Shown: positions 7,574-16,717, counted from the first letter of the stretch. The stretch: DNA of 64,000 nucleotides from Ignavibacteriales bacterium (GCA_016709765.1 JADJMD010000014.1:310001-374000), one strand, 5' to 3'. Made by a program: numbers and translations. The notes: generated by a model not told the origin, from the letters alone.

Positions 7574-8875
7574 TTATTCTCTCATCTTCCTTTTTAATGG
7601 GAAAGAAAATATCAAGTTTGTACCGGTTCCGGATTCACTAATAAATCTCATTTCACCTTCGTGTTTATCCATAAGATGTTTTAAAATATTAATTCCAAAC
7701 TCTTTGTCCTCTTTGGCTAACCCATCAATAGTATCTGTAAAAAGCATTTTAATAATAATTGTTTCGCTGCTGTAACGGCTTTGAATAATAATTCCCCCAC
7801 CGGTTCCGCGTAATGGGTTTATCAAACTGAATGAATTAATCAATATCTGTTTTAAGCTGTTATAATTACTTAGAATTGATGGAATGTTTTCTTCAAGATC
7901 CAGAACGCACTCACACGAATCTGCGCGCAAACTGTGCTCGATAACTTTATAAAAATCATTAATAGCTGTGTTGATTGAACATGAATATAATTTAGGTTTG
8001 CTATCACTGTTGTTTATAAAGTTGCCTAAGCGATCGAGAATTTCTTTTATTGTGTGAACCTGGTTCCTGATAAAATCAGTTGCATCTGAATCAAGATCAG
8101 GGTTTTCTTTTTGAAGCAAATCGGAATAACTCATAATAACCTGCAGCGGTGAACCAATTTCTTCAATACTCTTGCTTGTTAGTTCGCCAATTGCTGCAAA
8201 TTTAAAGTCATTAAAAAGTTTTGATTGAAGAATTTGATATTCTGAATATGTTTTATTTAGTTCATCTCTTAATCGAACAAATTCTAATTTTGCAAATGTT
8301 TGATTTAATATTGTTAGAAGTGTTCTATACTCAAATGAATCTTCACTTAAATATTTTAGATTTGTAAGCGAAGCCAAAACTCCTGAAAATCTGTTGTTAC
8401 TAAATATCGGAACAACAAAACAAGTTAACCCTGAATTAACGGCCGCATTATCAACTTCCCAGGGTAAGAATTTTGCATTTTTAGATTCCGCAACCCAATC
8501 TAGAATTCCATTTTTTAAGAAGTTTTTTACGTAGTAATAAAGTTTTTGATTACAAGTTTTGTCAATTGGTTTACATTCGCTTGTTTTATCATCAAGAGAA
8601 AATATTTCTGCATCCATAAAAAATGAAAGTTTACTTATCTCATCTTTAAATGCAGCAATAATTTGTTCTGATTGATAAAGTGAATTTAGTTTTTCGGAAA
8701 ACGCTAATAAATCTATCTGAACATTTCCGCCGGAAATTACACTTACCTGTTCACACGCTAGCGGCAAATTTGTTCTTTTCTTTAATTTGTATTTGCCGTC
8801 GCTTGCTTTTTCCAGTTGTTCAACCGAATTTAAAAATGGTAAATACGCCCGCCTGTTTTCTTTTAACAATCTCAA
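7574..8875 (-). CDS. Degenerate GAF-histidine-kinase-like protein in the fliA operon
   Basis: The 433-residue cytoplasmic protein has an N-terminal segment, a GAF-like sensor region (about 65-200), a dimerisation helix (about 225-285) and a C-terminal ATPase-like fold (about 300-428). The H-box reads AAIGELTSKSIEEIGSPLQ where active kinases have a His-Glu-Ile sequence; the position of the phospho-accepting histidine is Glu238. The N-box lacks its second Asn (Leu351 in that place), and the G1 box is DTIDG rather than D-x-G-x-G. The G2-like SGTGTN (415-420) survives. It is therefore probably not a working autokinase, but a scaffold or a dimerising regulator. It overlaps the downstream end of an HDOD gene by four bases and is probably translationally coupled to it. 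Confidence 0.8.
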   Translation of the reverse strand: MRLLKENRRAYLPFLNSVEQLEKASDGKYKLKKRTNLPLACEQVSVISGGNVQIDLLAFSEKLNSLYQSEQIIAAFKDEISKLSFFMDAEIFSLDDKTSECKPIDKTCNQKLYYYVKNFLKNGILDWVAESKNAKFLPWEVDNAAVNSGLTCFVVPIFSNNRFSGVLASLTNLKYLSEDSFEYRTLLTILNQTFAKLEFVRLRDELNKTYSEYQILQSKLFNDFKFAAIGELTSKSIEEIGSPLQVIMSYSDLLQKENPDLDSDATDFIRNQVHTIKEILDRLGNFINNSDSKPKLYSCSINTAINDFYKVIEHSLRADSCECVLDLEENIPSILSNYNSLKQILINSFSLINPLRGTGGGIIIQSRYSSETIIIKMLFTDTIDGLAKEDKEFGINILKHLMDKHEGEMRFISESGTGTNLIFSFPLKRKMRE

Positions 8876-9756
8876 TTTAAAAACCTTACAAATTCAATTT
8901 GATTCCAGAAAATATCTTTGTAACCATCTATAAATCTTTCAACATCAAGTTCTCGCTCAAGATTAAACTTTTGCATTGCAAACGGACTTAGAGTTACATC
9001 ATTATCCCAAGGGGCGCTTGTAAGTTTTAATCTATTTGTAATGTAATCTGCAAGATTAACTACAGCACTTAAAACCGGACTTGAATTTGTTCCATCGGGT
9101 GAGTGATGAGTAAGTATTGGGTCCGATATTTCTTTGGGAAAGTTCCAGCGATCAAGTAAGAAATACCCAACTTGTTCGTGTGTCATTCCAAGTACATCCA
9201 ATTCAGCTTCTCTGAAACTCATTCCTTTTGTTTCAACAAGTTCTGTAACATTAATAAAACTTGAATGTAAGTATCTATGTATAATTGATATTCCGATATC
9301 GTGTAAGAATCCTGCAATAAATGCTTCGCCGGAATTGTTAAAGCCAATATCCGAAGCAAGTTTTTTGCAAGCTGTTCCCGTTAGATAAGAGTGAAGCATA
9401 AATTCTTTTGAGTTGAGATATTTGTCTGTTTTATTTCTAAATGCTTCAGCAACAGAAAGAGCAGAGATGATATTTTTTAACTCACGATAACCAAGAACTA
9501 AAATTGCATACTCAATAGTTGTTACTTTTCTTTGCAGCCCGTATAAAGGCGAGTTTGCAATCGTTAAAATCTTTGTTAACAAAGCCTGATCTTTAGAAAT
9601 AACCTTATTAAGCTCACCGGCTGTCGTGTATTTATTATCCAGAAGTTTAATTGTTTCAAACATTACTTTTGGAATTACCGGAAGGTTTACAACACTCGTC
9701 AGAACTTTTTCAGTTCTTTCTTTTTTCTGTAGAATGTCTTGAGTATCTGCTATCAT
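8872..9756 (-). CDS. HDOD domain signalling protein (second of tandem pair)
   Basis: The 294-residue protein consists of an HDOD domain. Residues about 10-205 hold the SVVNLPVIPKVMFETIKLL start, AILVLGYRELKNIISAL, and the HD motif FIAGFLHDIGISIIHRY. A C-terminal helical part holds DPILTHHSPD. HDOD proteins are regulatory relatives of HD phosphohydrolases and appear in motility, chemotaxis and c-di-GMP circuits. I chose the ATG at 9756, which is preceded by GAGGAG; an upstream in-frame start at 9810 would lie deep inside the previous gene. The protein is clearly paralogous to the gene just upstream, so the pair comes from a tandem duplication. Confidence 0.88.
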   Translation of the reverse strand: MIADTQDILQKKERTEKVLTSVVNLPVIPKVMFETIKLLDNKYTTAGELNKVISKDQALLTKILTIANSPLYGLQRKVTTIEYAILVLGYRELKNIISALSVAEAFRNKTDKYLNSKEFMLHSYLTGTACKKLASDIGFNNSGEAFIAGFLHDIGISIIHRYLHSSFINVTELVETKGMSFREAELDVLGMTHEQVGYFLLDRWNFPKEISDPILTHHSPDGTNSSPVLSAVVNLADYITNRLKLTSAPWDNDVTLSPFAMQKFNLERELDVERFIDGYKDIFWNQIEFVRFLN

Positions 9757-9766
9757 TGTCTCCTCG

Positions 9767-10645
9767 TTAGAATTTAATTGAATCAATCTGAACACGGAAT
9801 AATTGTTCATAACTTTGAATAAAACTTTCTAAATAACTTTCATCACCAAGATTTAGGATATCTATTATTGCAAGATCAAGCTCATAATTTTCATCCCAGT
9901 TCAAATCACCCATTGTAAAACGCTGAGTCATATAATCCGCAAGATGAATTATTGCAGCCATTTCTCTTTCATTTTCTGCTTCGGAAGGTTTATGATGAAA
10001 AAGAATTGCATCACCCAGAGAACTTGGCAAATTCCATTTTTCTATTAAAAACTTTCCAATTTCTTCGTGTGAAATTCCTAAAACTTTTTGTTCAGCATTT
10101 GTATATCGCATTTGCTGATCATTAACTAAAGCGCAAATCTCTTTAAATCCCTCAAAGAAATATCTTTGAATAACCGAGATTCCAAGATCGTGAAGAAGAC
10201 CGCAAGTAAATGCTTCTCCGGATTTTCTGTAGCCAAGATCATCAGCAATTCTTTTTGCTGCGCTTGCTGTGATAAGTGAGTGAAGCCAAAAAGCTCTGCG
10301 GTTCCAGTTTTTATCTTCTTTACTTTTAAAAGCTTCCATCATAGAAAGAGCAATTACAATATTTTTTATATGATCAAATCCTAAGATTACAATAGCGAAT
10401 TCTATTGTAGAAACTCTGCGGGGTAACCCGTATAATGGCGAGTTTGCAACACTTAATATCTTTGCAACCATCGCCTGATCTTTACTTATAAGTTTTCCCA
10501 AATCCGATGCACCGGTTCTTGGGTTATCCAACATCTTAGAAACTTCTACCATTATGAATGGAACTGAAGGAAGATTTCTGATACCAGTTAGTAATCGCTT
10601 ATTTCTTTCGCGAATAACTTCTGTATTTTCTAAATAATTAGTCAT
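9767..10645 (-). CDS. HDOD domain signalling protein (first of tandem pair)
   Basis: The 292-residue HDOD protein shares block after block with its downstream neighbour: GIRNLPSVPFIMVEVSKMLDN, KLISKDQAMVAKILSVANSPLYGLPR, FAIVILGFDHIKNIVIALSM, CGLLHDLGISVIQRYF and ILFHHKPSEA. The metal-binding-type HD and HH residues of HD hydrolases are partly kept, but HDOD domains are usually regarded as non-catalytic. It overlaps the end of fliA by eight bases, so the stop and start are coupled. A link between sigma-28 production and this signalling module is suggested by position only. Confidence 0.88.
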   Translation of the reverse strand: MTNYLENTEVIRERNKRLLTGIRNLPSVPFIMVEVSKMLDNPRTGASDLGKLISKDQAMVAKILSVANSPLYGLPRRVSTIEFAIVILGFDHIKNIVIALSMMEAFKSKEDKNWNRRAFWLHSLITASAAKRIADDLGYRKSGEAFTCGLLHDLGISVIQRYFFEGFKEICALVNDQQMRYTNAEQKVLGISHEEIGKFLIEKWNLPSSLGDAILFHHKPSEAENEREMAAIIHLADYMTQRFTMGDLNWDENYELDLAIIDILNLGDESYLESFIQSYEQLFRVQIDSIKF

Positions 10646-11273
10646 TTAAAACCAATAATTTTGATTTTAGATCTTTCATAATTCTTGAGTGTATTTGTGA
10701 AACTCTTGATACAGTAATTTTCATCAACTCAGCAATTTCTTTGTAGTTTAAATTTTCAAAGTAATACAAACTCAAAAGCAATCTGTCTCTTTCCTGCAGA
10801 TCTTTTATTGCGCTCATTAAATATTCTTTCATCTCAGTTTTTTCAACAGTAGTTGCGGCTGATTCTGTATCATTGGCGATAACTTCGCCCAACGTGTAAC
10901 CGTCTTCATCTTCAGGTGATCTGCTAAGTGATACGTTTGTATAGAATGATTCAATTGATGATTCGTTTGAATCATTTTTAAATTTGCTTTGAAGTTTTCT
11001 TAATTCATCAATTATTTTTCCGCGTATTCTCTGTATTGCATAAGTTTCAAACTTAGTTCCGTAATCAGGATCAAACCTGTCAATCGCTTCATTCAATCCT
11101 TCTATTCCATATTGAAAGTAATCTCTTTCATCAAGAATACTGTTAATTGCAAATTTGGAATGATGAATTACATAATGAACAAGGTTGACGTAATTAAGAA
11201 TAATCTGTTTCTTTAAGATTGGCGATTGATTTTGTTTGAACTGCTGCCAGAGTTCTGCGTTATTCTTTTGCAT
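10638..11273 (-). CDS. fliA: Flagellar sigma factor FliA (sigma-28)
   Basis: FliA directs RNA polymerase to late flagellar and chemotaxis promoters. The 211-residue product lacks region 1 and has region 2 (IILNYVNLVHYVIHHSKF, then DERDYFQYGIEGLNEAIDRFDPDYGTKFETYAIQRIRGKIIDELRK) and region 4 (LQERDRLLLSLYYFENLNYKEIAELMKITVSRVSQIHSRIMKDLK). The order of regions and the L-G/N-EAI-D-RFDP pattern are typical of FliA/WhiG. It is a little shorter than the 239-residue enteric protein. No FlgM anti-sigma gene is visible in the window. Candidate target promoters lie upstream of several sensory genes in this window. Confidence 0.93.
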   Translation of the reverse strand: MQKNNAELWQQFKQNQSPILKKQIILNYVNLVHYVIHHSKFAINSILDERDYFQYGIEGLNEAIDRFDPDYGTKFETYAIQRIRGKIIDELRKLQSKFKNDSNESSIESFYTNVSLSRSPEDEDGYTLGEVIANDTESAATTVEKTEMKEYLMSAIKDLQERDRLLLSLYYFENLNYKEIAELMKITVSRVSQIHSRIMKDLKSKLLVLND

Positions 11274-11279
11274 TATTCT

Positions 11280-11495
11280 TTACTCACTTTTTTTTGAATC
11301 AACTGGTGAAAGAGTTTCATTTTTATTTATCATCTTAAAAACAGAAAGCACCACTACGCTTAACACGATTGTTAGTGAAATAAAAACTATAAAAGATTTC
11401 AGAACAACATCCTGAAGCGGCATTCCTCTTTGACTGAAAAAAATCAGTGAAAAGCAGAAGATTAATAAACCAAATTGTATTAGTACTTTATTCAT
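11280..11495 (-). CDS. Small two-span membrane protein at head of fliA unit
   Basis: The 71-residue product has two predicted membrane helices (about residues 4-22 and 31-55) joined by a short loop (QRGMPLQDV), and a charged C-terminal tail. I do not recognise the family. It is the first gene after the only sizeable gap (11496-11569) in the long export operon, and that gap holds a sigma-54-type promoter sequence. An AAAGG ribosome-binding site lies just before the ATG at 11495. It ends six bases before fliA, so it is cotranscribed with it. Confidence 0.65.
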   Translation of the reverse strand: MNKVLIQFGLLIFCFSLIFFSQRGMPLQDVVLKSFIVFISLTIVLSVVVLSVFKMINKNETLSPVDSKKSE

Positions 11496-11518
11496 TTTTT
11501 TTACCTTTGCTTAGGTTA

Positions 11519-11534
11519 GGCAAACCCTGTACCA
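11519..11534 (-). promoter_or_regulatory. Candidate sigma-54 (-24/-12) promoter before the 71-aa/fliA unit
   Basis: The minus strand reads TGGTACAGGGTTTGCC, matching 14 of 16 positions of the sigma-54 consensus TGGCAYRNNNNTTGCW, with the required GG-N10-GC spacing. The predicted transcription start is near 11508, just before the AAAGG ribosome-binding site of the ATG at 11495. It fills the only real gap between flhG and fliA. Confidence 0.6.
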
Positions 11535-11569
11535 TTAACGTCGGCTAATTAAATGTAAATTTGTTGTGA

Positions 11570-12436
11570 TTAGAAGCTGTTTTTGAAGCTTATTGATGAG
11601 TCTTTAATGTCGAGTTGGTTAATATTAAACACTTGATGAATTTTGCTAATCTTACTAACTGAAGTATTTATTGAGCTGATAACTTTGTTGGATTGGCTGA
11701 TTTCTGCAAAAAGTTTTTGGTCAATTATTGATTTTCTAACTTCAGCCGATTCAGGAATTTCTGTTAAAAATTTTATTTTTGTTTTTAAAAAATGATCAAC
11801 TGCAGCTTTTAAATTTTGAAATGCCTGTGCTCCGTCTGATTCTTCTCTACATCTATTTATAGCGATGTAAACTCCATCTTCAGTTTTATTATTTTTTAAA
11901 AGTTTAATAATCACATACGCATCCATCAATGCTGTTGGTTCAGGGTTTGTGATTATAATTTTTGTTTTTGCTTTTGACAGTACATGGAGATTTTCATCGC
12001 TTATTCCTGCGCCCAAATCAAAAACAATCAAATCATACTCAGATGAAATATTATTTATCTCCTTAAATAACCTGTTTATTTGGTTGAAAGAAGGTTTGTC
12101 TAAACTTAATGATCCGGCATCACCAAAAATTATATCTAAGTTTGAATTATATTTTGTAATGATTTCATTAAACACAGCGTTGGATTCAAAAAAAGCATTT
12201 AATGTTTTTTGTGGATTTGCATTTAGAAGTAAATGCAGATTGGATAAATTAAAATCCGCATCAATCAATAACACTCTGTACGATTTAGAATACTGATAAG
12301 AAAAGTTAGCGGCAAAAAATGATTTGCCTGTTCCACCTTTGCCAGAGGTAACAACGACTATTTTTTCAGAAATAGTATTTTCTTCTGAGCTAAATAATTT
12401 TTCAAGTTCGCGTATTCTATCAAGCTGTCCCGTCAT
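11570..12436 (-). CDS. flhG: MinD-like ATPase FlhG (FleN)
   Basis: FlhG controls flagellar number together with FlhF. The 288-residue product has a deviant Walker A motif SGKGGTGKS (31-39), followed by VLLIDADFNLSNLHLLL (switch I region) and YDLIVFDLGAGISDENLHVLS (Walker B region). These define the MinD/ParA group. The N-terminal QLDRIRELEKLF helix resembles the DQAxxLR-type activating helix of FlhG. The stop codon of flhF and the start of flhG overlap by four bases, so they are coupled. The C-terminus has the VSKISKIHQVFN helix that could serve as a membrane anchor. Confidence 0.92.
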   Translation of the reverse strand: MTGQLDRIRELEKLFSSEENTISEKIVVVTSGKGGTGKSFFAANFSYQYSKSYRVLLIDADFNLSNLHLLLNANPQKTLNAFFESNAVFNEIITKYNSNLDIIFGDAGSLSLDKPSFNQINRLFKEINNISSEYDLIVFDLGAGISDENLHVLSKAKTKIIITNPEPTALMDAYVIIKLLKNNKTEDGVYIAINRCREESDGAQAFQNLKAAVDHFLKTKIKFLTEIPESAEVRKSIIDQKLFAEISQSNKVISSINTSVSKISKIHQVFNINQLDIKDSSISFKNSF

Positions 12437-13593
12437 GATCTAAGTTGACCAGTATAAATTAAATTAGCGATGTAATCTTTGTCAGCCGAGATAATATCAT
12501 CCGGAATTGTTTGACCGTTAGTTAAAAACGCAATCGGGTTTCCGGTTTTTGTAGTGAGATTAATAATATTTCCGTGAACGACTGCTTCATCAATCTTACT
12601 CATAATAAACGCATTATAATCAAATATTTTAAACTTCTTAGCAATCTCAACTAAGTTTCTTGTTGAACTTGTTGCAGATAAAACAAGAAAGGTTTCATCA
12701 ACTTTTACGGACGAAAGGAAATCAAGGTTAGATTTTAGCTGTGAATCGTTTTTATGATTTCTACCAACAGTATCAATAAAAACAATGTCCTTCTTTGAAA
12801 ATTTTTTCATTAAGACAGGCATTTCACTTGGCTCATAAGCAACAAGAAAATCAGTATGACTAACATCCGCAAAACTTTTTAACTGATCTATGGCACCAAG
12901 CCTGTATGTATCAATAGATATTAACCCAACATCAAGTTTGTGGATAATTTTTGCAATCAAAGCAAGCTTTGCGATTGTTGTTGTTTTACCAACCCCTGTT
13001 GGACCAACAAGTGCAATAACTTTATTTTGCTTTTTAACATTTAAATCCAACGTTTTTGTTTGAATTAAAGAACCAAGGCAGGTTTGCACATAATTATCAA
13101 GGTTATCCTTTGATAAAAAATTCTTATACTTTTTAAGTTGTTCCATTATAGAAAGCACAACCGATTTTTGAACTTCTTTTTCAGAAAGATTTTTTATGAT
13201 TTCCTTCATTTGATTATCTTTAACCGGTTTCACATCAACTGGGTTTGTATTCATACTAGCAATTTTATTTTCATCTTTTGGCTCTACTCCATAAACTTGG
13301 CTAATCTTTTGTTTTTGATTTTGATTCTGCTGATAAATTCTTGCAGTCATATTTTTCATTTCCTCTGCGAAAGAATTTGTTTGACTAAGATTTTGTTTTA
13401 TAACCTTCGTTTTAGTTTCTTCTGCTATCTCAAATTTATCCGCACCAGCTGTGATTTCATATAATTTCAATCTGTTGTCGTTTTCATCAGCGACTACTTT
13501 AGTACCTAATATCAAGGCTTCAGAGCCTAATTCTAACTTCATTAATTCTGCGGCTTCTTTAAGCGATGTTGCTCTGTATTTTTTAATGTGCAT
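12433..13593 (-). CDS. flhF: SRP-type GTPase FlhF
   Basis: FlhF is a polar or site-marking GTPase related to FtsY and Ffh. The product has the N-terminal B domain (MHIKKYRATSLKEAAELMKLELGSEALILGTK), a variable charged linker, and an NG domain with P-loop GPTGVGKT (about 197-204), DTYRLGAIDQLK and FIDTVGR. I chose the ATG at 13593 (386 residues), preceded by GGAG; a start at 13614 would extend into flhA. The gene overlaps the end of flhA by about 11 bases and precedes flhG, the usual flhA-flhF-flhG order. Confidence 0.95.
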   Translation of the reverse strand: MHIKKYRATSLKEAAELMKLELGSEALILGTKVVADENDNRLKLYEITAGADKFEIAEETKTKVIKQNLSQTNSFAEEMKNMTARIYQQNQNQKQKISQVYGVEPKDENKIASMNTNPVDVKPVKDNQMKEIIKNLSEKEVQKSVVLSIMEQLKKYKNFLSKDNLDNYVQTCLGSLIQTKTLDLNVKKQNKVIALVGPTGVGKTTTIAKLALIAKIIHKLDVGLISIDTYRLGAIDQLKSFADVSHTDFLVAYEPSEMPVLMKKFSKKDIVFIDTVGRNHKNDSQLKSNLDFLSSVKVDETFLVLSATSSTRNLVEIAKKFKIFDYNAFIMSKIDEAVVHGNIINLTTKTGNPIAFLTNGQTIPDDIISADKDYIANLIYTGQLRS

Positions 13594-15634
13594 TTGATAT
13601 CTCCAGATTATCAATAAATTCTATTTCAATTTGTGATGGAAGTTCTGTGTAAGAAAGTACAGTTACATTTTGGAACGATGAATTAATCAATCTATAAAAA
13701 TAAGGTCTTATTGTTGCCGAGGTTATAAAAACTGGTTTGTACCCAAGGGCATCAAACTTATCTACAATAATTTGCATTTTAGTTTTTAGTTCACTCAGCA
13801 TTACAGGATTTAAACCTAATGTTTGAACTGCATCTTTTTGATTTTGAAATGAAGCCGTTATAAACGCTTCAAGTTTTTCACTAATTGCCGCAGCGTGAAT
13901 AATTCCGTTTCCATCTTTGTAAAGATTTGCAATCGTATTGTTTAATGAATGTCGAACATATTCTGTAAGCACATCAATATTCTTTGTAACTTTTGAATAA
14001 TCAATCAATGCTTCAATTATCTGCACAAGATCTTTTATTGGAATTAATTCTTTAAGTAAATTCTGTAATACTTTTTGTATTGTGCCAAGCGGCAATACAT
14101 CAACGGAAATATCATCAATAACAGCAGGATAATCTTTTTTAAGGTTTTCAAGTAGTTGTTTTACTGCTTGCCTGCTTAATATTTTATCAAAATTGGTTTT
14201 TAATGTCTCCTGTAAATGTGTTGATAAAACTGAAATCGCATCAACAACAGTAAAGTTTAAAAGTTCAGCTCTGTCTTTTTCTTCACGAGTTACCCAGAAA
14301 CTTTGTAATCCAAAAGCAGGGTCTTTTGTAGGTATTCCGTCCATCTGTTCTTCAACTCCGCCCGGATTCATTGCTAAAAATCTATCCGGATGGATTTCGA
14401 ATGATGAAACAATATTTCCTTTAATTTTAATTATGTATTCATTCGGAGAAAGTTGTAAGTTATCTCTAACTCTAACTGGCGGAATTAGTACCCCAAACTC
14501 AAGCGCAATAAATTTTCTTGTTGTAGATATTTTATTAAATAGGTTCCCACCTTGGGATTCATCTACCAAACTTATTAAACCATAGCCAATTTCAATTTCA
14601 ATGGGATCGACCTGCAAATATTGTTCAACAACTTCTTCACCTTTTTCATTGCTAATAATTTCTTCTTCAATAACTGTTGCCTGATTTGCATCACTTCTCT
14701 TTTTCATAAAAGATGTAACGCCTAAAACTGCACCAATAAACACAAACGGAATCGTTGGCATTCCTGGTAAGAAAGAAAATATTACTACAGTAGTTGCTAC
14801 AATAGCAAGCACTCTTGGATTAGCAAGCAACTGAGTTTTGATTTGTAAATCCAATGCGGTGCCGGCTGCACTTCTTGTTACAACCATACCTGCTGCGGTA
14901 GAAATAAGTAGCGCAGGAATCTGGGAAACAAGTCCATCGCCAATTGTAAGAATTGTGTATTGCTGAAGCGCTTCCGTAATTGATAAATCTCTTTGCCCAA
15001 TTCCAATAACAAATCCAGCAACGATATTAATTACATTAATAATCAATCCTGCAATTGCATCTCCTTTAACAAATTTTCCTGCTCCATCCATAGCACCATA
15101 AAATTCTGCTTCACGGGAAATATTATCACGACGTTTTCTTGCATCAGCTTCAGTGATTAATCCTGTATTTAAATCAGCATCAATAGCCATTTGTTTACCT
15201 GGCATTGCATCAAGTGTAAATCTTGCTGCAACTTCAGAAATACGTCCGGATCCTTTTACAATAACCATAAACTGCACGATAAGTAGAATGATGAACACAA
15301 TAAATCCAACAACATAATTACCGCTAACCACAAACTGTCCAAATGTTTCAATAACTTTTCCGGCATAACCATCAATAAGGATTAGCCTTGTAGAACTTAT
15401 GTTTAATGATAATCTAAAAAGAGTAGAGATTAAGAGTAAACCGGGGAAAATTGAAATATCTAAAGGTGATTGAATGAAAAGAGATACAACAAATATTAAT
15501 ATTGAAACTGTAATGCTTAATGCAAGAAAAAAATCTAAAAATCCTGCTGGCAATGGAATTAACATTAATCCCAGCATAAAAATCAAAGCAAAAGCTAAAA
15601 GGATATCTGTATTTCGACCAAACATTTTCATCAC
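13583..15634 (-). CDS. flhA: Flagellar export gate protein FlhA
   Basis: FlhA forms the nonameric export gate ring. The 683-residue product has eight expected membrane segments in about the first 330 residues, with the family signature blocks LLISTLFRLSLNISSTRLIL, RFTLDAMPGKQMAIDADLNTGLI and REAEFYGAMDGAGKFVKGDAIAG. A large cytoplasmic domain follows, including GGVEEQMDGIPTKDPAFGL and the C-terminal KPVFITSATIRPYFYRLI block. Length matches FlhA. The stop of flhB is four bases upstream of the start. Confidence 0.98.
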   Translation of the reverse strand: MMKMFGRNTDILLAFALIFMLGLMLIPLPAGFLDFFLALSITVSILIFVVSLFIQSPLDISIFPGLLLISTLFRLSLNISSTRLILIDGYAGKVIETFGQFVVSGNYVVGFIVFIILLIVQFMVIVKGSGRISEVAARFTLDAMPGKQMAIDADLNTGLITEADARKRRDNISREAEFYGAMDGAGKFVKGDAIAGLIINVINIVAGFVIGIGQRDLSITEALQQYTILTIGDGLVSQIPALLISTAAGMVVTRSAAGTALDLQIKTQLLANPRVLAIVATTVVIFSFLPGMPTIPFVFIGAVLGVTSFMKKRSDANQATVIEEEIISNEKGEEVVEQYLQVDPIEIEIGYGLISLVDESQGGNLFNKISTTRKFIALEFGVLIPPVRVRDNLQLSPNEYIIKIKGNIVSSFEIHPDRFLAMNPGGVEEQMDGIPTKDPAFGLQSFWVTREEKDRAELLNFTVVDAISVLSTHLQETLKTNFDKILSRQAVKQLLENLKKDYPAVIDDISVDVLPLGTIQKVLQNLLKELIPIKDLVQIIEALIDYSKVTKNIDVLTEYVRHSLNNTIANLYKDGNGIIHAAAISEKLEAFITASFQNQKDAVQTLGLNPVMLSELKTKMQIIVDKFDALGYKPVFITSATIRPYFYRLINSSFQNVTVLSYTELPSQIEIEFIDNLEISNAH

Positions 15635-15637
15635 AGT

Positions 15638-16717
15638 CTACACAATACTTTTCTTTTTAGATTTTTTAAGATTGAAAACATAAGCCAGTACTTGTGCCAC
15701 AGCTTTAAATAATGACGCAGGAATTTTATCTCCAACCTCACACATTTTATAAAGTGCGCGTGCAAGTTCCCTGTTTTCTTGAATAGGTATGTTATGCTGT
15801 TTTGCAACTTCTTTTATTTTTAACGCAAGATTATCAACACCCTTTGCAATAACTTGAGGTGCGGCATCTTTTTGCATATCATATTTAATTGCAACCGCGT
15901 AATGAGTTGGGTTTGTAATTACAACATCCGCCTTTGGCAAATCTTGCATCATCCTTCGTTTGGAGGCTTCCATCATTAATTTTTTAATTCTGGATTTTAC
16001 CTGAGGATCACCTTCAGTCTGTTTCCATTCTTCTTTTACTTCTTCTTTAGTCATCATCATATCTTTATTGAACTTATATTTTTCCCATACAAAATCTGCG
16101 GCAGCAATTGCTAGATATACAAGTCCAATTTTCCAGATTAAAGCAAAAGCAGAATCAAGCATAAAAACTAAAATTTCATTTATGCTAAATGATTCTAATT
16201 CAGTTGATGATGCGATAAGATCATCAAGCACGAAGTAAGTGAATAATCCCACTAAAATCAATTTAAATAAAGATTTTAAAAGTTCGGCAAATGATTTAGT
16301 TGATATTAAATTTTTAATTCCTTTAAAAACATTTAGTTTATCAAACTTTAAAGACATTGCTTCCGGGCTTAGTTTTATTCCTACTTGCCCTATGTTGGAT
16401 GCAAATACCATGATTATAAGGCCAATCATCACAGGAGCTAAAGTTATAGCAAAAAAAACTGACCAATCCATCATAAAGCTACTGATCATAGAAAGGCGAT
16501 TTGGAAAAGTATCTAAGGAGTTAAATATTGAGATAGCAAAGTCACTAATTCTACTTCCAATAAAATTTTGGAAGACATAAAGCATAATAAATCCGGTTCC
16601 AAAAACAGCGACTGAATTTACCTCACGGCTTCTTGCAACCTGACCTTTGTTACGCGCATCGTCTAATTTTTTCCCGGTCGGTTGTTCGGTTTTTTCTTTG
16701 CCGTCTTGTTCTGCCAT
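15638..16717 (-). CDS. flhB: Flagellar export switch protein FlhB
   Basis: FlhB is the substrate-specificity switch of flagellar export. The 359-residue product has a basic N-terminus with KTEQPTGKKLDDARNKGQVARSREVNSV, four membrane segments, and a cytoplasmic domain with the autocleavage motif NPTH at residues 269-272 (in VVITNPTHYAVAIKYD). The conserved tail IPIQENRELARALYK follows. The cleavage motif is intact, so a normal switch from hook to filament substrates can be expected, with FliK as its partner. One base separates it from fliR. Confidence 0.98.
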   Translation of the reverse strand: MAEQDGKEKTEQPTGKKLDDARNKGQVARSREVNSVAVFGTGFIMLYVFQNFIGSRISDFAISIFNSLDTFPNRLSMISSFMMDWSVFFAITLAPVMIGLIIMVFASNIGQVGIKLSPEAMSLKFDKLNVFKGIKNLISTKSFAELLKSLFKLILVGLFTYFVLDDLIASSTELESFSINEILVFMLDSAFALIWKIGLVYLAIAAADFVWEKYKFNKDMMMTKEEVKEEWKQTEGDPQVKSRIKKLMMEASKRRMMQDLPKADVVITNPTHYAVAIKYDMQKDAAPQVIAKGVDNLALKIKEVAKQHNIPIQENRELARALYKMCEVGDKIPASLFKAVAQVLAYVFNLKKSKKKSIV

